Shown: in pieces, positions 18,366-28,211 of the stretch
How positions within the stretch are numbered: the stretch's first letter is position 1
How the letters are laid out: each line of letters opens with the position of its first letter
Assembly (NCBI RefSeq): GCF_009867135.1
Contig: NZ_CP047226.1
Coordinates: 2,108,001 to 2,172,000, forward strand
Direction of reading: 5' to 3'
From: Moraxella osloensis
Lineage (GTDB): Bacteria; Pseudomonadota; Gammaproteobacteria; Pseudomonadales; Moraxellaceae
DNA: 64,000 nucleotides
Notes under the pieces: model-generated
The model's database searches: none
The model's input: only the letters and a program-made list of their open reading frames with translations
Told to the model about the DNA's origin: nothing
Made by a program: the position numbers and the translations under genes

Positions 18366-19004
18366 TTACAACAACTGCGGAAATACACTTTTTAAACCGC
18401 CCACAAAAATCTCTACCGCAACGGCCGCTAGTAGCATCCCCATGATACGATTGAGCACGTTAAGCCCTGTGTCACCTAAAAAACGACTTACCTGTCCCGC
18501 TGCCATAAAGCTTAGATAAGTAATAATACTGATAATCAAACCTGCGGTGATAATCGCTAGCATATTAAAATAACTATGCCCGCTCGCGGCATAAATAATC
18601 ACGGTAGAAATCCCACCAGGACCAATCACCATCGGAATCGTCAACGGCACCACGGCAGATGCCGCCCCTTGAAACGCCACGCCATTTAAATCCCCGGATT
18701 TGCCGACATGCGGTTTGGCAACATTGCCAGCGCCATTCATCATGCCAATGGCAATAATCAATACCAAGATACCGCCTGCGATGCGAAATGACCCAAGCGA
18801 AATCCCCAACACCTTTAAGATAGGCTCGCCTGCCAACGAAAATATCGCGATGGTCACAAACACAGTAATGGCTGAAATCAGCGCAACTTTGCGAGTTTGT
18901 TGTCGATTGGCGTCTTTGGTGATATCAATAAATAACGATAACGCGGCAAATGGATTGACCAGTACCACCAGTGCCAAAAATATTTTTAAGACTTGAGATT
19001 CCAT
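18366..19004 (-). CDS. MarC family integral membrane protein
   Basis: A 212-residue protein with about six hydrophobic helices. The start (FLALVVLVNPFAALSLFIDI), the mid motif containing ISLGSFRIAGGILVLIIAI, and PLTIPMVIGPGGISTVI are characteristic of the MarC/UPF0056 family. E. coli MarC was once linked to multiple antibiotic resistance, but that role has not held up, so no function is assigned. The gene appears monocistronic. Confidence 0.9.
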   Translation of the reverse strand: MESQVLKIFLALVVLVNPFAALSLFIDITKDANRQQTRKVALISAITVFVTIAIFSLAGEPILKVLGISLGSFRIAGGILVLIIAIGMMNGAGNVAKPHVGKSGDLNGVAFQGAASAVVPLTIPMVIGPGGISTVIIYAASGHSYFNMLAIITAGLIISIITYLSFMAAGQVSRFLGDTGLNVLNRIMGMLLAAVAVEIFVGGLKSVFPQLL

Positions 19005-19551
19005 GAGTATTGACTAACTTGTTAGGTGAAGTTGGGTGAATATGACAAAACAGTTATGGTAGCATAAATTTAAGTCAGCAGGGTTACGGCGTTAATCCGC
19101 TTAGCGCTACTGGACGCAGGCTAAGCCTGCACAATAAGCCCGAAATTAATGGTTCTCTAACGTTTGGGTGATTTTATCAAGATTTAAACTATCGGATATG
19201 GCATTAAAAATCTCATAGGATTTGGCTTCGCTTTGGTTGCCGCTGGGATACACAAAATCCACGTGCTAGAGTGGCTCACAAATGATTTTTCAATACGTTT
19301 GGTAGTTTAATATCTTTGGCAAAAGTGTAAATAAAGCGGGTGCGTTTAAGGTAGTTGGTAATTGTTGCATTCTTGTCCATGCGAAGATTTGCACTACAAA
19401 ATCATAAAATAATTTTATGATAATTAGTATTATTTATGAATATTTATTATGATTTGAAGCTTTTAGTGGGAAATACCTTTATACTGAGCGGACTTATTTT
19501 TACCTTTCACTTTCTATCTTAGTTAATAGCCTATTAAAAGGATTTCAGCGT
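19005..19551. other. 547-base intergenic region before the acyl-CoA dehydrogenase
   Basis: It contains the possible gene remnant and a small hairpin (GCAGGC-TAA-GCCTGC near 19117-19131). The last 150 bases are AT-rich and should carry the fadE-like promoter, but I could not pick a confident -35/-10 pair. Confidence 0.5.
19146..19380 (-). pseudogene. possible small-gene remnant (two short frames)
   Basis: On the minus strand a 34-codon frame runs from ATG 19380 to TGA 19276 (peptide MDKNATITNYLKRTRF...). Then, in another frame, codons from about 19262 to TAA 19146 read VDFVYPSGNQSEAKSYEIF... . Codon choice looks gene-like and both pieces read in the same direction, as in a frameshifted remnant of one small gene. 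No homologue is recognised, and chance cannot be excluded. Confidence 0.3.
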
Positions 19552-21372
19552 ATGCCATTATCATATAAAGCTCCCCTACGTGATATTCGCTTTTTAACCA
19601 ATGAAGTATTTAATTACCCCGAACACTATAAAACCTTAAAATCTGGTGAAAATGCCGATCCTGAAACCGTGGATATGATGCTTGAGAGCTTTGCGGATTA
19701 TTGTAGCAATGTGTTGATGCCACTGTACCAATCAGGCGATGCTGAAGGTTGCCATTTTGACAAGGGTGTTGTCACCACGCCAAAAGGCTTTAAAGAAGCT
19801 TATGATATGTTCGTTGAAGCTGGGTATCAAGCCATACCGTTTCCTGAAGAATTTGGTGGCTTGAATATGCCAATGTCTGTCAACCTCATCAAAAGTGAAA
19901 TGATGGGCACGGCAAACTGGGCATTTGCCATGTATCCAGGGTTGTCAGTGGGCTGTATGAACACCATCATGCAATACGGTACCCCTGAGCAAAAAGCCAC
20001 TTATATGCCAGCTTTGGTAGAAGGTCGTTGGTCGGGCACCATGTGTTTGACTGAGCCACAATGTGGTACTGACTTGGGTCAAGTTAAAACCAAAGCCATC
20101 CCGCAAGAGGATGGTACTTATAAGATTAGTGGTACCAAAATCTTTATTTCAGCCGGTGAACATGACCTAACGGAAAATATCGTGCATATCGTTTTAGCAC
20201 GCCTACCCGATGCGCCTGAAGGTACCAAGGGTATTTCGTTATTTATCGTGCCAAAATTCTTGGTTACAGAAAACGGCGACATTGGTGAGCGTAATCCCGT
20301 TAACTGTGGCTCAATTGAGCACAAAATGGGTATCAAAGCATCAGCAACTGCGGTACTCAACTTTGATAATGCGACTGGCTATTTAATCGGTGAGCCGAAT
20401 AAAGGCTTAAAAGCCATGTTTACCTTTATGAACACTGCCCGCCTAGGTACAGGTGTGGAAGGCTTAGCGCATATGGAATTGGCTTTCCAAAACTCATTGC
20501 CCTACGCCAAAGAACGCCGCTCAATGCGTACCCTATCAGGTACCAAAGAGCCGAACCAAGTGGCTGATGCGATTATCTATCATGCCGATGTTGCGCGCAT
20601 GCTACTCACCCAAAAAGCCTTCTCAGAAGGGGCGCGCTCAATGATTTATCACGCATCACGCTATGCTGACAAAATGTTTGAAGCAGCGATGCTCGGTGAC
20701 GATGCTGAATTCCACAAATGGGATGATAAATTGGGTTTTTATACCCCAATACTCAAAGGCTTCTTAACTGAACTAAGCATTGAATGTGCCAAACATGGTA
20801 TGCAAATATACGGCGGTCACGGCTATATCAAAGAATGGGGCATGGAACAAATCGCTCGTGATGCGCGTATCTCAACCTTGTATGAAGGCACCACAGGCGT
20901 ACAAGCGCTTGACCTATTAGGTCGTAAAGTGTTAATCCAATCAAAAGGCAAAGTGCTACTGGATTACACCGCCAATATCATGAAATGGTGTAGTGAATAC
21001 GCACTAGACAAAGGCATGCGTAAATTCGTTTGGGAATTGACCAAATACTGTGCAGAGTGGAATACCCTCACCACACGTATCATGCTCACAGCCCGTAAAG
21101 ACCGTGAAATCATCTCAGCAGCATCAGATGATTACTTAATGTATTCAGGCTATGTCATCATGGGCTATCACTGGGCACGTATGGCAGCGGTAGCGTATGA
21201 CAAGCTCAAAAATGGCGGCAGCGAAACCAAAGAATTCTATGAAGCCAAAATCAAAACCGCTGAGTTTTATTTTGAAAAACTATTGCCACGCGCCTCAGGT
21301 CACTCAGAGAGCATGTTGACACCAAGCGAGTTAATGGCGTTGGACTTAGATAGCTTTAATTTCCTAGACTAA
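19552..21372 (+). CDS. acyl-CoA dehydrogenase, large (~600-residue) type
   Basis: A 606-residue flavoprotein that oxidises acyl-CoA to trans-2-enoyl-CoA in fatty-acid beta-oxidation. The FAD/substrate region MCLTEPQCGTDLG lies at about 164-176. The C-terminal helical part contains QIYGGHGYIKEWGMEQIARD and ISTLYEGTTGVQALDLLGRK, both strong family signatures. An extended C-terminal domain makes it longer than the 380-residue type, as in Pseudomonas and Acinetobacter paralogues. AAAAGGA upstream supports the start. It is followed by a terminator, so probably transcribed alone. Chain-length preference cannot be told from sequence. Confidence 0.93.
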   Translation: MPLSYKAPLRDIRFLTNEVFNYPEHYKTLKSGENADPETVDMMLESFADYCSNVLMPLYQSGDAEGCHFDKGVVTTPKGFKEAYDMFVEAGYQAIPFPEEFGGLNMPMSVNLIKSEMMGTANWAFAMYPGLSVGCMNTIMQYGTPEQKATYMPALVEGRWSGTMCLTEPQCGTDLGQVKTKAIPQEDGTYKISGTKIFISAGEHDLTENIVHIVLARLPDAPEGTKGISLFIVPKFLVTENGDIGERNPVNCGSIEHKMGIKASATAVLNFDNATGYLIGEPNKGLKAMFTFMNTARLGTGVEGLAHMELAFQNSLPYAKERRSMRTLSGTKEPNQVADAIIYHADVARMLLTQKAFSEGARSMIYHASRYADKMFEAAMLGDDAEFHKWDDKLGFYTPILKGFLTELSIECAKHGMQIYGGHGYIKEWGMEQIARDARISTLYEGTTGVQALDLLGRKVLIQSKGKVLLDYTANIMKWCSEYALDKGMRKFVWELTKYCAEWNTLTTRIMLTARKDREIISAASDDYLMYSGYVIMGYHWARMAAVAYDKLKNGGSETKEFYEAKIKTAEFYFEKLLPRASGHSESMLTPSELMALDLDSFNFLD

Positions 21373-21399
21373 TGGGTTAAACTTGTTGTGCCATTTTGC

Positions 21400-21437
21400 A
21401 AAAAGGCTGCTCAACCTTAATGGGGGCAGCTTTTTTA
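21400..21437 (+). terminator. terminator after acyl-CoA dehydrogenase gene
   Basis: GCTGCTC pairs with GGGGCAGC (one G-U) flanked by A-run and T-run. It lies between the dehydrogenase stop and ispA. Confidence 0.6.
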
Positions 21438-21473
21438 TTGCTCAAAATTTTAACATATACAAAAGAATTGATT

Positions 21474-22379
21474 ATGGAATTTACTGCTTTTTCGCGCCAA
21501 GTCATTGACCATCTAGAATCGGATATCACAGCCTACCTCCAAGCCTGCAAGTTACCCTCGCCGCTGCATGAAGCAAGCCTATACGCGATGACCAATGGCG
21601 GCAAACGGGTACGTCCTTTACTGGTTGCAGCAACTTTTGCCACGGTAAAAACCGATAATAGTCTTGCCCACCCATCCCATCAATTATCTAATGACGTGCG
21701 CCGTGCCATGATGGCGGTGGAGTGTCTGCACGGCTATTCGCTGGTGCATGATGACTTGCCTTGTATGGATGATGATGCGCTGCGCCGAGGTCGCCCTACC
21801 ACCCATATCGCCTATGGTGAAGCCGCTGCCATGCTTGCCGGTGACGTGCTCCAGACCTTGGCTTTTGAAGCCCTGACCCATACGTATTTTGGTGAAAACA
21901 GTGAGTTTGCTACCCCACTATCTGCCACGTTTGCGCCACGCGCACGGCGTATGGTCATGGGGCAAATGCTGGATTTAAATGGCGAGCACCAACAGCTTAG
22001 CCAAACTGCGCTTGAAGCCATCCACCGTGACAAAACAGGCGCATTGATTGAGGCATCTGTGTTAATGGGTGCCATCTGTGCCAAAGCGACTGACAGCCAA
22101 CTACAAGCGCTCAATGTATTTGCGCAAAATATCGGTCTTGCTTTCCAAGTACAAGATGATATTTTGGATGTGACTGCCGATACCAAGCAGCTTGGCAAAC
22201 CTGCAGGTAGTGATGAAAAATTGAATAAATCCACTTATGTCAAACTACTGGGCGTGGCAGCTGCCAAAACCTACGCGCAAAGCTTATTTGATACTGCTAA
22301 AAATGCGGTGATTGCTGAATTTGGCGATGATAACTATTTGCTCGATTTGGCGGACTGGTTGTGGACTAGAGACAAGTGA
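21474..22379 (+). CDS. ispA: farnesyl diphosphate synthase (polyprenyl synthetase family)
   Basis: A 301-residue prenyltransferase that condenses IPP with DMAPP/GPP to farnesyl diphosphate for quinone and undecaprenyl synthesis. The first aspartate-rich motif is DDLPCMDDD, preceded by GGKRVRPLL. The second is DDILD, after AFQVQ. The frame is open from 21396, but those extra codons overlap the upstream terminator, so I use ATG 21474 (MEFTAFSRQ). It ends exactly next to the convergent RDD gene with no bases between. dxs or xseB partners are not adjacent. Confidence 0.95.
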   Translation: MEFTAFSRQVIDHLESDITAYLQACKLPSPLHEASLYAMTNGGKRVRPLLVAATFATVKTDNSLAHPSHQLSNDVRRAMMAVECLHGYSLVHDDLPCMDDDALRRGRPTTHIAYGEAAAMLAGDVLQTLAFEALTHTYFGENSEFATPLSATFAPRARRMVMGQMLDLNGEHQQLSQTALEAIHRDKTGALIEASVLMGAICAKATDSQLQALNVFAQNIGLAFQVQDDILDVTADTKQLGKPAGSDEKLNKSTYVKLLGVAAAKTYAQSLFDTAKNAVIAEFGDDNYLLDLADWLWTRDK

Positions 22380-23027
22380 TTATTTCTTTCTAAACCCAGC
22401 AAACAAGCCTTCGTGGTTAATTTTTGGCATTTTCATGGTCACAGTGTTTGACAGCAAATCATGCAGCGCCAAGCCTTGCTTATTGACCCATGCGAACCAA
22501 TAATTAAACAATAGCCCAATAAACATACTAAAATACAGCGCACCTACCGACTGGTGGATAAGATAGCCTACCATCCCGCAGACCACCGGCAATAAACACG
22601 CGGCTAATATCCGCATCATCGATTGCCGCCAACTTAGCAATGAGCCATCACGGTTCATGGTTTTAAGCCGCCAAGTCTGCATGCCAAGCGTCTGCCCTGC
22701 CTTACGCCAAAATACCCCATAAAACCCGACCAAGATAATCACAAAGGCGGGAATTTGCACAATATTACGATACCATAGCGGTAATGTCGCCGCTTGCTTC
22801 ATATCCGTCCCTGCCAAACCTAGCAGTTTAGTCCCCAATACAATCAGCAGCATCTGCACAAAAAATAGCATCGCCAAAATCAACATACCATCATACAGCA
22901 TAGCAATCAGCCGAGTAGCCGCTTTTGCCATCACCGGTTGTTGTTCTGGCAATGGCGCTGATGGCAGAGATTGCGGGTGGCTGTTGGTCTCAGCTGTTTT
23001 TAACATTGGAGTTTTGGTCTTAGGCAT
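22380..23027 (-). CDS. RDD family membrane protein
   Basis: A 215-residue inner-membrane protein. After a 30-residue polar N-terminus, the RDD signature ATRLIAMLYDGMLIL (about 36-50) starts the first helix. The second half contains GQTLGMQTWRLKTM, which is typical for the family, and further helices. Function is not established; some RDD proteins act in ion transport. Its stop abuts the ispA stop. The C-terminal tail is basic (GLFAGFRKK). Confidence 0.9.
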   Translation of the reverse strand: MPKTKTPMLKTAETNSHPQSLPSAPLPEQQPVMAKAATRLIAMLYDGMLILAMLFFVQMLLIVLGTKLLGLAGTDMKQAATLPLWYRNIVQIPAFVIILVGFYGVFWRKAGQTLGMQTWRLKTMNRDGSLLSWRQSMMRILAACLLPVVCGMVGYLIHQSVGALYFSMFIGLLFNYWFAWVNKQGLALHDLLSNTVTMKMPKINHEGLFAGFRKK

Positions 23028-23134
23028 AGGTATAGCGGGCGAATGATAGGAGTAATTAAGCGAAATTGTAGCCTAAATACAACCAAAAGGCTATGACTCA
23101 AACACTCACTCGATACCCATCAGCGCATGAACCA

Positions 23135-23179
23135 AATAAACATAACTGGGATAAACATAACTCAGATCAACATAAATGG
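23135..23179. repeat. three 15-bp imperfect tandem repeats
   Basis: Units AAACATAACTGGGAT, AAACATAACTCAGAT and CAACATAAATGGGAT follow one another between the RDD gene and the tRNA genes. They would encode KHNWD/KHNSD/QHKWD in a short plus-strand frame that I do not consider a convincing gene. Confidence 0.8.
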
Positions 23180-23274
23180 GATGAAAATGCTTTAGGCAAT
23201 AGTGAGGCAGTGATGAAAAAAACGGAACGGCAAAATAACCCGCCGAGTAATATGAGGCATAAAAAAATAAGGCA

Positions 23275-23309
23275 TAAAAAAAATCGCCTGAACTCAAAGA
23301 GTGGCGATT
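23275..23309 (-). terminator. terminator of the tRNA-Ser/tRNA-Arg transcript
   Basis: On the minus strand AATCGCC pairs with GGCGATT, with an inner ACTC/GAGT extension, followed by a long T-run. It sits about 20 bases past the tRNA-Arg 3' end. Confidence 0.75.
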
Positions 23310-23329
23310 AATTTTAACAAAGTAATTAG

Positions 23330-23406
23330 TGGTGCGCTTGGAGGGAGTCGAACCCCCGACCCTCAAGTTCGTAGCCTGATGCTCTATCCAACTGAGCTAC
23401 AAGCGC
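23330..23406 (-). tRNA. tRNA-Arg (anticodon ACG)
   Basis: 77 nt including encoded CCA. Acceptor GCGCTTG pairs with CAAGCGC. The D-stem contains AGCTCAGTTGGATAGAGC. The anticodon stem TCAGG/CTTGA holds loop CTACGAA (ACG). The T-loop GGTTCGACTCC is standard. The A34 is expected to be deaminated to inosine by TadA. Confidence 0.95.
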
Positions 23407-23509
23407 TTAACTAATGTCTTCATTTGAAGTGGGCGCTATTATAAGTTAGAATATTTATTTTGTCAAACTTTATTTTAAATAATTTTAAAACTAATTTTGC
23501 TTCAATAAA

Positions 23510-23599
23510 TGGCGGTGACGGAGGGATTCGAACCCTCGATACAGTTTCCCGTATGCAGCCTTAGCAGGGCTGTGGTTTCAGCCACTCACCCACGTCACC
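23510..23599 (-). tRNA. tRNA-Ser (anticodon GCT)
   Basis: 90 nt with encoded CCA and a long variable arm, as expected for serine tRNA. Acceptor GGTGACG pairs with CGTCACC. Anticodon stem CAGCC/GGCTG holds loop CTGCTAA (GCT). The T-loop is GGTTCGAATCC. It lies about 100 bases upstream of tRNA-Arg on the same strand, probably co-transcribed. Confidence 0.95.
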
Positions 23600-23851
23600 G
23601 AATTATTCTTACTTATATATCACACCGTACAATAATTTTAGTCAATGTCGCCATTAACCTCAAGTATTGTGGGTGGGCATTATAACAAACCAATCCAAAT
23701 TTGCAAGACTTTTTAAAAAAATTATGTAAGAATAATTGCAGCACCTTGGTAGTGGCACCGTGCCTATCTATAACCCAGTCGTTATGTGATAATATGTTTG
23801 AAAGTAATGATTAAAAAAACCATTTAACCAATCCTTTATGAGGATTGATAG

Positions 23852-24736
<885 letters not shown>

Positions 24737-24737
24737 T

Positions 24738-26390
24738 ATGGGGTTATTATTGGAGTGGTCGATTGTCAAGACGTTGCTATGGCAGCTAGGTGTTATTGCC
24801 CATTTTCTCATTACGCTTTGGCTAGTTGTGCGGGTTATTCAACAGCAGCGCAGCCAAAGCGTAGCAATTGCTTGGATTGCGGTGTTATTTGCCCTGCCTG
24901 TTGTTGGCATCATCGGTTATATGTTATTTGGTGAAATCAATATTGGGCACCAGTACCGTAAGCGTAGTTTGATGGCGCAAAAATTACTGTGTGACTTTGC
25001 CCATGCTCATCAGATTGATTTTAATAAAATTTCCGAAAACTTAGACACCGAAGCACGGCAACTGAGCAATATCGCCCTATTAAAAACTGGGCTTGGCGTG
25101 TACGACCATCATACGCTGACGCTGATGACAGACGCTGACCATATTTTTGCCAGTTTATTAGCCGATATCCGTGCGGCAAACACGATTATTTTGCTAGAGT
25201 TTTATATTGTGTCGCCACAAGGTCGGGTGATTGAGTTATTAGAAGCTTTGATGGCGGCTACCCAGCGCGGCGTATCCGTGCATTTGCTCGCTGATAGCGT
25301 TGGCAGTCATGCGTTTTTTCGCAGTTCGTGGGTGAAAAAACTCAAAGACGCTGATGTCTTTGTGCATGAATCGCTGCCCGTGGGTTTGTTCAAAACCATT
25401 GTCAAACGCATTGATATCCGCAACCATCGTAAGCTGGCTATTTTTGACAGTTGCTATGGCTATACGGGAAGTTTTAATTTAATCGACCCAGATTTTTTCA
25501 AACAAGACGCGCATGTGGGCAAATGGATTGATGTCATGATACGGGTGGAAAGTCATGATACCGTCAATTCGGTGAAAGCCATGGCACTTGTCACGACCAC
25601 GGATATCAGCGCAGAAACCAACGCCAATTTTTCAAACCTTGAAAAAATCGTTAATCGCTTTACCAAGTCGTTCTATACCCAGTCGCTGTATATTGACACC
25701 TCAAAGCTGCATCATCGCAAATTACAACACGAGGCTAACGCTCGCGGGGCAGGTCAAAACGCTAACCCTGGTGTCACCCAGCCGCCCCTGCTTAACATTT
25801 TGCCGCTGCAAAGCAACCTACAAGCTTACCCGTCGGTAAGTCAAGTCAGCTTGCAGCTGATTCCATCGGCGCCAGAATTAACCGGGCATGTCATCTACGA
25901 AACCTTGGTGTGTGCGATTTTTGCCGCCAAAAAACAAGTGGTTATTACCACGCCCTATTTTGTGCCAGATGATGCGCTGCTGCTCGCCCTCACTACCGCT
26001 GCCAAGCGTGGGGTCAAGGTGATTTTAAATGTACCCAAAAAAGTAGATTCGCTGTTGGTGCGGTTTGCTTCACAGGCTTATTTTGAGCCGCTGTTGTCAG
26101 CAGGGGTGCAGATTTATTTGTTCAATGCAGGCTTGCTACATGCCAAGATTTTGTGCGTGGATGACGATTATTGCTTATTTGGTACCGTCAATATGGATAT
26201 GCGCAGTTTTTATCTGAATATGGAGGTGAGTATGGCAATTTATAATCGTACCATGACCCAGCAAATGCTCACTTGCCAGCATCAATATCTGCGACAAAGT
26301 GAGCCATTACAGCGCGATGGGTGGCAGCAGCGTAGCTTTGCGGCAAAATTCTTGGACAATGCTATTCGCCTGTTTAGCCCACTGCTTTAA
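24738..26390 (+). CDS. cls: cardiolipin synthase (phospholipase D superfamily)
   Basis: A 550-residue membrane enzyme that joins two phosphatidylglycerols to cardiolipin. Two N-terminal hydrophobic helices (about 8-28 and 40-62) precede two catalytic HKD motifs: HRKLAIFD (about 225-235) and HAKILCVDD (about 469-477, then GTVNMD). This arrangement matches ClsA-type enzymes. The segment between the HKD halves contains a Gly/Asn/Pro-rich stretch (about 335-355) that is probably a loop. The start codon follows the thiD stop almost directly. Confidence 0.95.
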   Translation: MGLLLEWSIVKTLLWQLGVIAHFLITLWLVVRVIQQQRSQSVAIAWIAVLFALPVVGIIGYMLFGEINIGHQYRKRSLMAQKLLCDFAHAHQIDFNKISENLDTEARQLSNIALLKTGLGVYDHHTLTLMTDADHIFASLLADIRAANTIILLEFYIVSPQGRVIELLEALMAATQRGVSVHLLADSVGSHAFFRSSWVKKLKDADVFVHESLPVGLFKTIVKRIDIRNHRKLAIFDSCYGYTGSFNLIDPDFFKQDAHVGKWIDVMIRVESHDTVNSVKAMALVTTTDISAETNANFSNLEKIVNRFTKSFYTQSLYIDTSKLHHRKLQHEANARGAGQNANPGVTQPPLLNILPLQSNLQAYPSVSQVSLQLIPSAPELTGHVIYETLVCAIFAAKKQVVITTPYFVPDDALLLALTTAAKRGVKVILNVPKKVDSLLVRFASQAYFEPLLSAGVQIYLFNAGLLHAKILCVDDDYCLFGTVNMDMRSFYLNMEVSMAIYNRTMTQQMLTCQHQYLRQSEPLQRDGWQQRSFAAKFLDNAIRLFSPLL

Positions 26391-26439
26391 AACTTACTCA
26401 TTTAATCGTCGTTTGCCAAAGACTATAGGGTTACAAAGA

Positions 26440-27072
26440 CTAGAGGGTTAATAAATAAAAGCCTACGGTTTGTACCAAGGTTTCTAGCAAAATAATCAAG
26501 AAAAAACCCAGCATAGGTGCCAAATCAAGCATGCCTGTGGCAGGTAATACTTTGCGAAATGGCTGAATAATTGGCTCACTAAGCAAGGTGAGGAGTCCAA
26601 AAATCGCTGGCATTTTTTGGGTAAAAAGCATCACCCAGCCCCCGATAAACGAGCCAATAATGATGTACTGACACATTCTTAAAAAATCAATCAGCAAGGT
26701 CACCGCCGCCACAAAAAACATCATGACAGGTGAAAAATGCCGCGATAGATAATCGATCATGGCTAAGTTCACCTCTGGCATATAAAACAGCCCAATATTT
26801 TGACTATCAATGCGCATCATGCCAAGCACGCCCCAAATAAAAATCATCCGCAGCAAAAACAGCAACACCAAACTTGCGGTATTGATTCTGCCATCACCAA
26901 GGGTTGGGAAAATACGTCCAAAAACATCGACAATGCGTGTCATACGATAAATGGGTTTGGCAAACGCATCTTTTGCAGTAATGCCAGCAAACTGCAGCAT
27001 AAATCGAAAGAAAACCAGTATCATCGCCGCCGCGACGACGATATCAAACAACCCTGCCAAAAGATTAGTCAT
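26440..27072 (-). CDS. YggT family integral membrane protein
   Basis: A 210-residue protein with two YggT repeats, each a pair of hydrophobic helices; FFRFMLQFAGI (first repeat) and EPIIQPFRKVLPATGMLDLAPML (second repeat, split here as EPIIQPFRKVLP then GMLDLAPML) are signature stretches. The family is linked to membrane integrity, osmotic adaptation or cell-division neighbourhoods but has no firm biochemical role. It follows proC on the same strand, an arrangement conserved in many proteobacteria. Confidence 0.9.
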   Translation of the reverse strand: MTNLLAGLFDIVVAAAMILVFFRFMLQFAGITAKDAFAKPIYRMTRIVDVFGRIFPTLGDGRINTASLVLLFLLRMIFIWGVLGMMRIDSQNIGLFYMPEVNLAMIDYLSRHFSPVMMFFVAAVTLLIDFLRMCQYIIIGSFIGGWVMLFTQKMPAIFGLLTLLSEPIIQPFRKVLPATGMLDLAPMLGFFLIILLETLVQTVGFYLLTL

Positions 27073-27165
27073 GCCCTGTTTTTATCCTTATTTGCTGCTT
27101 ACACACTTGTTAACGATAAGCCGTTAAGATAGTTAATTAAAATTTGCTGTTGTGGCCAAATCGAG

Positions 27166-28005
27166 TTATTTGCCAAACGCTTGGCTTAGCTCACGCGAGC
27201 GCTGCTCACATGCTAGCATGGCATCGGCAATAATTTGATGCATTTTTTTTGCATCCATCACTTCAATTGCCGCTTGGGTAGTCCCATTGGGCGAGGTCAC
27301 TTTACGACGTAGCTCAGCTGGCGTATCATGACTGGTCAATGCCATTTGCGCTGAGCCCAGTGCCGTTTGCATCGCCAAAGCCGTTGCTTGGGTTTGGGTA
27401 AGCCCCAATTTTTCACCCGTGGCAATCATGTTCTCTAACATATAAAAGAAATACGCAGGCGCTGACCCTGAAATAGCGGTCACGGCGTGCAGTAGGTCTT
27501 CGTCATCTACCCATAACACCAGTCCTGCTGCGGACATCACTTGCTGCGCAAGTTGCTGCTCCGCCTCGCTCACCCCGGCTGTCGCGTACAGGCCTGTGGC
27601 GCCCATTTGAATCATCGCAGGGGTATTTGGCATTGCCCGCACTAATTTGACTTGCGGCCCCAACCACTCGGCTAAACTATCAGTACCAATCCCTGCGGCA
27701 ATTGAAATAACCACTTGCTCGCCCCAGCTATCTTTGACTGGCAGTAACACATCTTTAATGACCTGCGGTTTGACGGCTAGCACGACCACATCGGCTTTTT
27801 CGATGGCGTGCTTGGTATCGTCGATATTGTTCGCATTGTAGGTATTTAACCCCTTGGCTTGAAAATCCGCTAACTTCTCGGCATCTGTTTCTACCACATG
27901 CAGTAGGCTACTTGGCTGACCTTTTGCTAATAGCCCTGCGATGAGCGCCGATGCCATATTACCGCCACCAATAAAGGCGATATTAAGAGAAGTTGTGGTT
28001 GCCAT
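27166..28005 (-). CDS. proC: pyrroline-5-carboxylate reductase
   Basis: A 279-residue enzyme catalysing the last step of proline synthesis, NAD(P)H-dependent reduction of P5C. The Rossmann motif IAFIGGGNMASALIAGLL is at about residues 9-26. MPNTPA (about 125-130) and TAISGSAPAYFF (about 172-183) are the ProC signature. The ribosome site AAAGGA lies seven bases before the ATG. It probably forms an operon with yggT downstream (gap about 93 bases). yggS, often upstream, is not here. Confidence 0.96.
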   Translation of the reverse strand: MATTTSLNIAFIGGGNMASALIAGLLAKGQPSSLLHVVETDAEKLADFQAKGLNTYNANNIDDTKHAIEKADVVVLAVKPQVIKDVLLPVKDSWGEQVVISIAAGIGTDSLAEWLGPQVKLVRAMPNTPAMIQMGATGLYATAGVSEAEQQLAQQVMSAAGLVLWVDDEDLLHAVTAISGSAPAYFFYMLENMIATGEKLGLTQTQATALAMQTALGSAQMALTSHDTPAELRRKVTSPNGTTQAAIEVMDAKKMHQIIADAMLACEQRSRELSQAFGK

Positions 28006-28211
28006 AGATGTCCTTTGTAATCATTTTTTTTGGGGTGACGAAAGCAGTTAGAAGAAAGCAGTTAAAGGGTTCGCCCTCGCTATTATTCGCAAATAAGTCT
28101 ACCATACCTACTGCAAATTTTGATGACAAATTTACAACGTAAATTGGTATACATGGCGCAAATTCAAGGGATTATTGGTGTTTGATAGTCTTAGTCCATG
28201 ATAGTGTTAAA

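Noticed and set aside
23093-23311. Plus-strand open frame of 72 codons between the RDD gene and tRNA-Arg
   Set aside because: It is made mainly of a short tandem repeat and Lys/Asn codons and ends inside the tRNA terminator hairpin. No family resemblance.
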